In this document: positions 1-5,764 of the stretch, piece after piece | How positions within the stretch are numbered: the first letter of the stretch is position 1 | How the letters are laid out: the number at the start of each line of letters is the position of its first letter | Origin: Anaerolineae bacterium | GTDB lineage: Bacteria; Chloroflexota; Anaerolineae; 4572-78; J111 | Reading direction: 5' to 3' | Length of the DNA stretch: 8,775 nt | Assembly: GCA_020433835.1 (NCBI GenBank) | Contig: JAGRBY010000289.1 | Location: 1-8,775, forward strand | The notes under the pieces: generated by a model | Seen by the model: the letters and a program-made list of their open reading frames with translations, nothing else | Told to the model about the DNA's origin: nothing | Database searches by the model: none | Made by a program: the position numbers and the translations under genes

Positions 1-236
1 CCGATAAATTTTAGAGGCTTAATTATGGCTGTGGGTGCAGCCACTTGGGAGGACATAGACGCAATAGGTTGTTAACTGTCAATACTATAACATACTTCTA
101 TAGGGGTGTCAGTAAAGATACCGTAAATATTTCCAACGATTTCTTTACGCAGTTCAACAATTTTCGCTTGCAGTCTTAATGTAATTATGATAGACTTTCT
201 GGATTCTATTGATACGTATTCCTTGTTTAAAAGATA
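1..236. other. AT-rich upstream region without a convincing gene
   Basis: No complete gene is visible. On the plus strand a frame is open from base 1 and stops at 73-75 (24 codons, ending in WEDIDAIGC). It could be the tail of an upstream gene, but I do not recognise it. On the minus strand a frame free of stops runs from inside the following ABC gene to a TAA at 72-74. Its last residues (IYGIFTDTPIEVCYSIDS) look protein-like, but no start codon is seen in the part lying within 72-236. TATGAT at 186-191 is a possible -10 box for the ABC gene, but no good -35 lies 16-18 bp upstream of it. Confidence 0.3.
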
Positions 237-2045
237 ATGTTTCGATCACGTCGGGCCCAAACGTTAGAATTAGATGAAGAGGCGCGAGCGGCTGTTACCC
301 GTGAGCGTTTAGCCGACTATCGGCGTTTGCTCTCTTATGTAAAACCGTACCGCTGGCGAGTTATCCTGGCCCTTACTGCGCTCAGTATTGCCACGTTGTT
401 GGGGTTAACGATGCCGCTGGTGGTTCGCAGCGTGGTCGACGTGGTGTTTGTTAAGCAAAGTTTAAACCTGCTCAATACCTATACCTTCCTCTTAGCGCTT
501 ATTTTCTTTACGCAGGCCATCCTCAGTTTTATCAATCGCTATAACATCGGCTATACCGGCGAAAGGGTTGTGGCCGATATCCGCACGCGCGTTTACCAGC
601 ATCTGGTCTCCTTATCACTGCGCTTTTTTGCCGATCGCCGCACCGGCGAAATTCTCTCACGGGTAACCAATGATACTACCACCCTCCAGGCCGCCGTTAC
701 CGATAATTTGGTAACCCTCTTGCAACAAAGTTTAACGTTGATCGGGGGCGTAGTTTTCCTTTTTTGGCTCGATTGGCGTTTGACCAGCATTATTTTGATG
801 GGCATACCGATTGTTACGCTGACAATGGTCTATTTAGGCCGTAAGATTCGACGCGTGGCCAAAGAGGTCCAAGATCGGTTAGCTGAAGCTTCAGCCACGG
901 TTGAAGAGAGCGTCGGCGGCATCCGTATTGTAAAATCCTTTGCCCGCGAAGCCTTTGAAATTTCACGCTTTAGCACCAAAATCGAGCAAACGTTTGAGGC
1001 GGCGGTGCGCCGCGTCAGGATATCGGCCATACTCGCGCCGACTATCGGCTTTATGGCCTTTATGTCAATTACGATCACGATCTGGTTTGGTGGTTACGAA
1101 GTTATCCAGGGTTATCTATCGCCCGGTGGGTTGATCGCTTTTTTGATTTATACCATGATGGTAGCCGGCCCTATCGCCGCTTTTTCTACCCTCTACAGCC
1201 AATTTCAAATCGCGTTGGGGGCCACCGAGCGTCTGTTTGAACTGCTCGATACCTCGCCCGAAATTGATGATCGCCCGGATGCCGCTCCCCTGCCTGATAT
1301 TGTCGGTCGGGTAACGTTTCACGATGTGAGCTTTGAATATGGCTCGGCGATTCCGGTGCTGCGCAATGTTTCGCTCGATGTCGCGCCGGGCCAGGTTATC
1401 GCCCTGGTTGGGCCGAGCGGAGCAGGCAAAACCACGCTGGTCAATTTGATTCCGCGCTTTTACGATGTTAGCAGCGGCTGTATTACCATTGACGGTCACG
1501 ATATCCGGGGCGTAACGAACCTTAGCTTACGCCAACAGATAGGGATCGTGCCGCAGGAAACCATCCTCTTTTCCGATACCATCCACGAAAATATTCGTTA
1601 CGGCAAGCTGGATGCCACCCAAGCCGAAATTGAGGCGGCGGCGCGGGCCGCCAACGCCCACGATTTTATCGCCGAGATGCCCCACGGCTATGAAACGGTG
1701 GTCGGTGAGCGTGGTATTAAGTTGAGCGGCGGTCAGCGCCAGCGCGTTGCTATTGCTCGCGCTATCCTCAAAAATCCCCGCATTCTCATTTTAGACGAAG
1801 CCACCTCCTCGCTCGACAGCGAATCGGAGCAGTTGGTTCAGGAGGCGCTAGAGCATTTGATGCAATCGCGCACCACATTTGTCATTGCCCACCGCTTGAG
1901 TACCATTAAAAATGCCGATTGGATCGTTGTTTTAGATCGAGGTCAAATTGTAGAGCAAGGCCCGCACGACGCATTGCTTAAAGGCGAAGGGCTTTACTAC
2001 AAACTCCATTCGATGCAGTTCAAACTTGAGTTGGAAGACGCCTAA
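237..2045 (+). CDS. ABC exporter half-transporter (fused permease and ATPase, MsbA/LmrA-like)
   Basis: This is an inner-membrane ABC exporter subunit that should work as a homo- or heterodimer and use ATP to move a lipid, drug or peptide outward. The substrate cannot be read from sequence. At 602 aa it has the usual length for a half-transporter. An N-terminal cytosolic stretch precedes a six-helix type I exporter domain (about residues 38-325; hydrophobic runs near 41-66, 82-100, 163-200 and 265-315). The nucleotide-binding domain (about 355-595) is complete: A-loop Tyr368, Walker A GPSGAGKT 392-399, Q-loop Gln440, signature LSGGQ 496-500, Walker B ILILDE 516-521 with catalytic Glu521, and H-loop His552. 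All catalytic residues are present, so it should be active. The ATG is the first after an in-frame TAA at 228-230. No clear Shine-Dalgarno precedes it. The site-2 protease gene follows after 47 bp and may be co-transcribed. No partner half-transporter gene is in the window. Confidence 0.96.
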   Translation: MFRSRRAQTLELDEEARAAVTRERLADYRRLLSYVKPYRWRVILALTALSIATLLGLTMPLVVRSVVDVVFVKQSLNLLNTYTFLLALIFFTQAILSFINRYNIGYTGERVVADIRTRVYQHLVSLSLRFFADRRTGEILSRVTNDTTTLQAAVTDNLVTLLQQSLTLIGGVVFLFWLDWRLTSIILMGIPIVTLTMVYLGRKIRRVAKEVQDRLAEASATVEESVGGIRIVKSFAREAFEISRFSTKIEQTFEAAVRRVRISAILAPTIGFMAFMSITITIWFGGYEVIQGYLSPGGLIAFLIYTMMVAGPIAAFSTLYSQFQIALGATERLFELLDTSPEIDDRPDAAPLPDIVGRVTFHDVSFEYGSAIPVLRNVSLDVAPGQVIALVGPSGAGKTTLVNLIPRFYDVSSGCITIDGHDIRGVTNLSLRQQIGIVPQETILFSDTIHENIRYGKLDATQAEIEAAARAANAHDFIAEMPHGYETVVGERGIKLSGGQRQRVAIARAILKNPRILILDEATSSLDSESEQLVQEALEHLMQSRTTFVIAHRLSTIKNADWIVVLDRGQIVEQGPHDALLKGEGLYYKLHSMQFKLELEDA

Positions 2046-2092
2046 ACTGCTGACGGCTCTCAGTGTGATTTTTCCCTTGAGTAGGCAAATCT

Positions 2093-2824
2093 ATGAACAA
2101 ATCTTGGCGAATGGCCCGCATTGCCGGCGTAGATATCGACATCCATTGGAGCTTTAGCTTTATCATCGTCTGGGTGTTGGTTCGTGGGTTCTTTGATATG
2201 CGGACGCTTTACGAAACGGTCCTATTTGCCGGGGGGATTCTTCTCGTTTTTGGCTGCGTTATTCTGCATGAGTTGGGGCATGCCTTGATGGCTCTTAGCC
2301 TCAACTTGCAGGTTAAAAATATCATCCTGCTGCCTATCGGCGGGCTAACCCAAATTCAAAGTACGCCGGATCGACCGCTGTATGAGTTTTTGATAGCACT
2401 AACCGGCCCGCTGGTAAATTTTGCTTTTGTGGTGGTGTTGGTGCCGCTAACCTTATTTTTGGGCGGCGAAAACCTCGCCTACGAACTGACCAGCACGCCT
2501 TTGCTGGCTGTTAATGCCCATATTCACGCCTTTTTTCAAGAAAACGCGGTAGTGGGGCTGTTGATTCTTTTGGTAGTGGTAAACTTTACCCTTTTTCTTT
2601 TCAACCTCATCCCGGCCTGGCCGCTTGATGGCGGGCGCATTTTGCGGGCGGTACTGACGCCCTTTTGCTCATATCGGCAGGCGACCAAAATTGTGCTGCT
2701 GGTGGGCTGCTTTATTGCCATCGCCTTTTTAATGATGGGCTTGGTTTTTCATCATATAGGGTTGCTGCTGGTGGCGATCTTTATTTTTCTGTCGATGCGA
2801 CCGGCTTCGGTGCAGAGGCAGTAA
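2093..2824 (+). CDS. Site-2 protease family protein (M50 intramembrane zinc metalloprotease, SpoIVFB-like)
   Basis: This is a polytopic membrane zinc protease of 243 aa, the size of the compact S2P class without PDZ or CBS domains. Such enzymes cut substrates inside the bilayer, often to release a membrane-tethered regulator; the substrate here is unknown. The zinc-binding motif HELGHA lies at residues 59-64 within a hydrophobic helix (catalytic Glu60). The third ligand is Asp179 in the conserved segment NLIPAWPLDGGR (171-182). The N-terminal IDIHWSF (15-21) is typical of the SpoIVFB-like group. Hydrophobic segments are near 18-35, 44-68, 98-124, 152-174 and 199-236 (the last probably two helices). 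A start at Met7 is also possible because neither ATG has a strong ribosome-binding site. It lies 47 bp after the ABC exporter and ends 3 bp from the end of convergent mazG. Confidence 0.94.
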   Translation: MNKSWRMARIAGVDIDIHWSFSFIIVWVLVRGFFDMRTLYETVLFAGGILLVFGCVILHELGHALMALSLNLQVKNIILLPIGGLTQIQSTPDRPLYEFLIALTGPLVNFAFVVVLVPLTLFLGGENLAYELTSTPLLAVNAHIHAFFQENAVVGLLILLVVVNFTLFLFNLIPAWPLDGGRILRAVLTPFCSYRQATKIVLLVGCFIAIAFLMMGLVFHHIGLLLVAIFIFLSMRPASVQRQ

Positions 2825-2827
2825 AGG

Positions 2828-4291
2828 CTACTCTTTCCCCGCCAAAATTGCTTTGGCTTTAGCCCACAATGTATCCATCTCCGGTAGCGTCATATCTTGT
2901 AAACGTTTACCATCAGCAGCGGCGAGTGCCTCCATCTGTTTGAAGCGCCGGGTAAAGCGGGTGTTTGTTGCGCGAAGCGCACTTTCGGGGTCGATATTTT
3001 GCCAACGGGCCAGGTTGACAATGCAAAATAACAAATCGCCGACCTCCGCTTCTAAGTGACCTGGCTCGGTTGCTTCAGCCACTTCGCGGGCCTCCTCCTG
3101 TATTTTGTCGAGTACACCCTCAACATCGGGCCACTCAAAACCAACCCGAACGGCTTTTTTCGATATAGCCAGGGCTTCGGCCAGAGCCGGCAGCGCCTTG
3201 GGGACGCCATCGAGGGCCGATTCATCAGCATCGACCTGCCCTTTGGCCGTTTTTTCAGCTTTTTTGATGGTTTCCCAATTAGCGTTAACTTCATCGACAT
3301 GCTTAACCGAGACATCGCCAAAGACATGCGGGTGACGGCGCAGCATTTTGCGGTTGATGTGATCGATGAGCGTGCCCATTTTGAACTCGCCGGTTTCGGT
3401 AGCGATTTGGGTGTGCAGCACTATTTGCAGTAATACATCGCCCAATTCTTCGGCCAGGGCTTCGGGATCATCGGCGTCGATGGTTTCTAAAGCTTCGTAG
3501 GTCTCTTCCAACAGATAGGGGCGCAAGGTTTGGTGGGTCTGTTTTCTATCCCAAGGACAACCATTAGGGGCGCGAAGGTGGGCAATGGTCTGCTGGAAGG
3601 TGCTCAAGCCGCTGTGGGTAGTATCGGCCGGCAGGTAGAGAAAAGCCGGTGGGGAAAGCTGCACTTGGCTGTCGAACTCATCCAGGGGGCCGGTCCACAT
3701 TGTTTCGGTGTCGGTGCCGGGGTTGTGGACTAACGTCACGCTCAATTCGTTGGGGTAGGCATTAAGTAAGGTTTGCTTCACCTGCGCGGCGGTTGGCTGA
3801 TCGATAATATTTTTGACAATAGCGGGACGATCCGGCTCTAAGGGAGGGTGATACAGCGCGGCGATTGCGTACGCTTCGGTCAGTTGTAGGTTATCAACAT
3901 CCGTGAGGTTCAGGCTGGTTACCAGGGCCTCGAAGTAGCTTAAACCGGCGATTATGGTTACCGGCAGCCCCGCGCTTTTGGCTTCGGCACAGAGGCGCGG
4001 CGTGATTGGATCATCCAGGCGAGGGTGGCCGGGTACTGCCACCGTAAGGGTTTCTTGCCGCTGAGCCAGCCGCAAGAGTTTTTCAATGATGTAACGCGCG
4101 CGATCATCCGGCGATTGATTTTTATCTTTAGGGGGCGTAATGCTGCGCAGCCGGCCCGGAATATCGGGCAGACTGGGGTGAGGGGTATAGACATACACTT
4201 CAGTGGCCTGACGCAGTTGCTCAGCGGCAAGCTGGCTCCATAGTTGGCTGCTGCCAGGCCCAAGGCCGATGATTGTCATTCCTGGATTCAT
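2828..4291 (-). CDS. mazG: Nucleoside triphosphate pyrophosphohydrolase MazG with N-terminal tetrapyrrole-methylase-like domain (YabN type)
   Basis: The C-terminal part hydrolyses (d)NTPs to the monophosphate and pyrophosphate, a clean-up of non-canonical or excess nucleotides in the cytosol. The protein is 487 aa from the chosen start. Residues 5 to about 225 resemble the SAM-dependent corrin/porphyrin methylase fold (IIGLGPG at 7-13; VPGHP at 86-90); whether this half is catalytic is unknown. Residues about 232-487 hold tandem MazG domains. The first begins with GCPWD 244-248 and carries EExxE 262-266 and ExxD 282-285. The second carries EExxE 399-403 and ExxD 416-419. Both metal-binding sets are intact. 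The frame opens nine codons earlier (ATG at 4316-4318), but I prefer the ATG at 4289-4291: GGAG lies 6 nt before it, and the upstream ATG sits inside the predicted -10 box. The gene is convergent with the M50 protease gene. Confidence 0.96.
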   Translation of the reverse strand: MNPGMTIIGLGPGSSQLWSQLAAEQLRQATEVYVYTPHPSLPDIPGRLRSITPPKDKNQSPDDRARYIIEKLLRLAQRQETLTVAVPGHPRLDDPITPRLCAEAKSAGLPVTIIAGLSYFEALVTSLNLTDVDNLQLTEAYAIAALYHPPLEPDRPAIVKNIIDQPTAAQVKQTLLNAYPNELSVTLVHNPGTDTETMWTGPLDEFDSQVQLSPPAFLYLPADTTHSGLSTFQQTIAHLRAPNGCPWDRKQTHQTLRPYLLEETYEALETIDADDPEALAEELGDVLLQIVLHTQIATETGEFKMGTLIDHINRKMLRRHPHVFGDVSVKHVDEVNANWETIKKAEKTAKGQVDADESALDGVPKALPALAEALAISKKAVRVGFEWPDVEGVLDKIQEEAREVAEATEPGHLEAEVGDLLFCIVNLARWQNIDPESALRATNTRFTRRFKQMEALAAADGKRLQDMTLPEMDTLWAKAKAILAGKE

Positions 4292-4297
4292 AGTTGT

Positions 4298-4301
4298 CTC
4301 C
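4298..4301 (-). promoter_or_regulatory. Shine-Dalgarno that decides the mazG start
   Basis: On the minus strand GGAG is followed by the 6-nt spacer ACAACT and the ATG at 4289-4291. The alternative upstream ATG (4316-4318) has no such site and would lie before the predicted transcription start. Confidence 0.75.
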
Positions 4302-4316
4302 GTATGGTGATAAACC

Positions 4317-4345
4317 ATTATACAGCCCTGATTGCTTCCTGAAAA
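4317..4345 (-). promoter_or_regulatory. Predicted sigma-70-type promoter of mazG
   Basis: The minus strand reads TTTTCA (4345-4340), a 17-bp spacer, then a perfect TATAAT (4322-4317). Transcription would begin near 4310, giving a leader of about 20 nt before the ATG at 4291. The -35 box is weak (4 of 6 matches to TTGACA); the -10 box is ideal. Confidence 0.55.
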
Positions 4346-4466
4346 TTAAAGGCAACGTTAAGAACCATTTTACGGCCTTGACCCCACATTGCCCAACTTT
4401 TAGATTTGAAACGTAATTACCACAGTAAAGGGAGTGCGACAGAACCTCGGTACAGCAACGACAATA

Positions 4467-4508
4467 AAAATTGTGTAGGACAAACGTACGTTTGTCCTAC
4501 ACAATTTT
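4467..4508. repeat. Perfect 42-bp palindrome (REP/MITE-like hairpin)
   Basis: Two 21-bp arms meet at 4487/4488 with no spacer and no mismatch. The outer part of the left arm reads AAAATTGTGTAGGACAAA, and the centre is ACGTACGT. A palindrome this long is not chance. It is not a normal terminator: there is no loop, it is AT-rich at both ends, and no gene ends beside it. It most resembles a dispersed intergenic hairpin repeat or the remnant of a small mobile element. No flanking target duplication is visible. Confidence 0.85.
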
Positions 4509-4558
4509 CGGGGGAGGGAAGTCTGTTAAGAAAGGCGGAGGTGCTGTCAATATCGAGT

Positions 4559-4574
4559 TTGGGAGCGCTCCCAA
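4559..4574. promoter_or_regulatory. Palindromic operator of CelR/LacI type
   Basis: TTGGGAGCGCTCCCAA is a perfect 16-bp palindrome. Its inner 14 bp are identical to the TGGGAGCGCTCCCA operator described for CelR, the LacI-family regulator of cellulase genes in Thermobifida fusca. LacI-family operators typically share the central CG and this symmetry. No sugar-utilisation or LacI-family gene is in the window. The nearest downstream gene, the S1 protein, starts 240 bp away with its own promoter over 100 bp downstream, so the target is unclear. Confidence 0.55.
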
Positions 4575-4681
4575 TTAAGCCTGGCTTATTGTCGTGGGAA
4601 CCGATGCCGGGGTGAAGCGAGGGCAAATATACTTTTAGTAGCCCCTATTTACGTGAATTGCGAGAAGGTTCACCAACTTAT

Positions 4682-4710
4682 TTGCCAGGTGCCCATATGG
4701 ATGATATAAT
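4682..4710 (+). promoter_or_regulatory. Strong sigma-70-type promoter of the S1-domain gene
   Basis: TTGCCA (4682-4687), a 17-bp spacer and a perfect TATAAT (4705-4710) match the vegetative consensus at 11 of 12 positions with ideal spacing. Transcription should begin near 4717, leaving a leader of about 98 nt before the ATG at 4815. Confidence 0.8.
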
Positions 4711-4716
4711 CGGCCT

Positions 4717-4814
4717 TCGTTCCAGTTTGCACAATTTGCGCACTTGAGAGAAAAATTTAAATAATAAAATTGGAACGTTTCTCTCAATAAGAGGCGCGTA
4801 GTTTAGGAGAGAAA
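4717..4814 (+). promoter_or_regulatory. Structured 5' leader of the S1-domain gene with alternative pairings over the Shine-Dalgarno
   Basis: Four complementary blocks are visible. Stem A pairs CGTTCCAGTTT (4718-4728) with AAATTGGAACG (4767-4777), 11 bp including one G-U. Stem B pairs TTGAGAGAAA (4744-4753) with TTTCTCTCAA (4778-4787), a perfect 10 bp. A and B interleave, so together they form a pseudoknot topology. Stem C uses the same pyrimidine tract, TTTCTCTC (4778-4785), paired perfectly with GAGAGAAA (4807-4814), which overlaps the Shine-Dalgarno and abuts the ATG. B and C exclude each other. The ribosome-binding site is AGGAGAG at 4805-4811. The loop and strand at 4753-4771 are almost pure A/U, the kind of RNA that S1 domains prefer. 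A translational switch is inferred, not shown. Confidence 0.5.
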
Positions 4815-5714
4815 ATGAGCGATCAACAATTAGCCACAGAAGAACAAACTGCCCAGGTAGAAGCGGGGGTAGACATTTCAGATGCCCCCACCGTTGAAAC
4901 AACCCCCGCAGCTGACAACAGCTCATCATCTGCAGATACACCGGACGTATCCACAGACACCAACAAAACAGAAGAGGAAGTAGGTTCTATTCTTGATCTT
5001 CAAATCGGCCAAAAAATGGACGGTAAAGTAAAGAATATTACCGACTTTGGTGCTTTTGTTGATATTGGTTTACCTCAGGATGGGTTGGTTCACATCTCTG
5101 AACTGTCTCGCAAAAAGGTAGAAAAAGTCACCGATGTAGTTTCAGTAGGGCAAGATATTGAAGTTTGGGTCAAAAAAGTTGACCAAAAACGAGGCCGCAT
5201 CAGCTTAACCATGGTTAAGCCTATCTCGCTGCGTATTCGCGATATTGAAGAAGGTGCGGAATTAGAGGGGGTCGTTACCCGATTAGAATCTTACGGAGCC
5301 TTTGTTGATATTGACAGTGAGCGCGATGGGTTGGTTCACATTTCGCAAATCACGCATGAATACATCGACACTCCGGGCGATGCCTTATCGGTGGGTGATA
5401 GCGTCAATGTCAAAGTCTTGAAAGTCAACAAGAAAAAACGCCAAATCGACCTGTCGATCAAAGCCCTTGTTGAGCCTCCGGCAAAAGAACAACCGAAGGA
5501 AGAAAAATTTGAGCCGGAACCTGTCGTTCAGACTGAAATTGAAGAAGTGAATGATGAACCTGTACCGACAGCTATGGCTATGGCCTATGCGGCTATGCAG
5601 AGCAAATTGCAGGATGATAGATCCGACGGGCACGGCAACAGTTCCAAAGAAGTCTCGCGCCGCCGCCAGATGGATGACATTGTTGCCCGGACTTTGGCTA
5701 CGAACAACAAATAA
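4815..5714 (+). CDS. RNA-binding protein with two S1 domains
   Basis: This 299-aa cytosolic protein resembles short, S1-like RNA-binding proteins rather than the full ribosomal protein S1, which has four to six domains. Residues 1-57 are acidic, Ser/Thr-rich and probably disordered. S1 domain one spans about 64-135 (GKVKNITDFGAFVDI, then DGLVHISEL). S1 domain two spans about 146-217 (GVVTRLESYGAFVDI, then DGLVHISQI). Both keep the GAFVDI and GLVHIS signatures of the OB fold that binds single-stranded RNA. A Pro/Glu-rich linker (220-252) leads to a tail with a basic SRRR near 281. The role is probably in translation or RNA turnover, but the exact partner is unknown. The start is fixed by AGGAGAG ending 3 nt before the ATG. 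The gene is monocistronic, with a strong promoter upstream and a terminator 2 bp after the stop. Confidence 0.92.
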   Translation: MSDQQLATEEQTAQVEAGVDISDAPTVETTPAADNSSSSADTPDVSTDTNKTEEEVGSILDLQIGQKMDGKVKNITDFGAFVDIGLPQDGLVHISELSRKKVEKVTDVVSVGQDIEVWVKKVDQKRGRISLTMVKPISLRIRDIEEGAELEGVVTRLESYGAFVDIDSERDGLVHISQITHEYIDTPGDALSVGDSVNVKVLKVNKKKRQIDLSIKALVEPPAKEQPKEEKFEPEPVVQTEIEEVNDEPVPTAMAMAYAAMQSKLQDDRSDGHGNSSKEVSRRRQMDDIVARTLATNNK

Positions 5715-5716
5715 TT

Positions 5717-5746
5717 AAAAAAGCCGATCCTGAGATCGGCTTTTTT
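5717..5746. terminator. Bidirectional intrinsic terminator
   Basis: The stem GCCGATC (5723-5729) / GATCGGC (5734-5740) has a CTGA loop, flanked by six A on the left and six T on the right. The symmetry lets it stop transcription from both the S1 gene (plus) and the convergent CHAD gene (minus, ending at 5765). Confidence 0.93.
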
Positions 5747-5764
5747 GTTATACCCTTGGCTTTA

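Larger units (their letters stand above)
4319..4814. other. Intergenic region between mazG and the S1-protein gene
   Basis: About 500 bp lie between two divergently transcribed genes. The order is: mazG promoter (to 4345), unassigned sequence, a 42-bp perfect palindrome (4467-4508), a CelR-type operator palindrome (4559-4574), unassigned sequence, the S1-gene promoter (4682-4710) and its structured leader (about 4717-4814). Short open frames of about 69 codons on both strands across 4406-4626 pass through the palindrome and show no ribosome-binding site or recognisable protein, so I do not call them genes. Confidence 0.7.

Noticed and set aside
1116..1499. Minus-strand frame of 127 codons inside the ABC exporter gene
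   Set aside because: It is the antisense shadow of the nucleotide-binding domain, whose plus-strand motifs are all intact.
3056..3433. Plus-strand frame of 125 codons inside mazG
   Set aside because: It is the antisense shadow of the MazG domains; the minus-strand frame carries both complete EExxE/ExxD sets.
4467..4508. The long palindrome as an intrinsic terminator
   Set aside because: No gene ends near it, it has no loop, and its arms are A/T at the outer ends on both sides with no following T-run beyond the stem.
4406..4626. Open frames of about 69 codons on both strands across the mazG-S1 gap
   Set aside because: They mirror each other through the 42-bp palindrome (both contain CVGQTYVCPTQF), lack ribosome-binding sites and resemble no protein.
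4678..4941. Minus-strand frame of 87 codons over the S1 promoter and gene start
   Set aside because: It is antisense to a well-supported gene, promoter and leader, and has no ribosome-binding site or recognisable motif.
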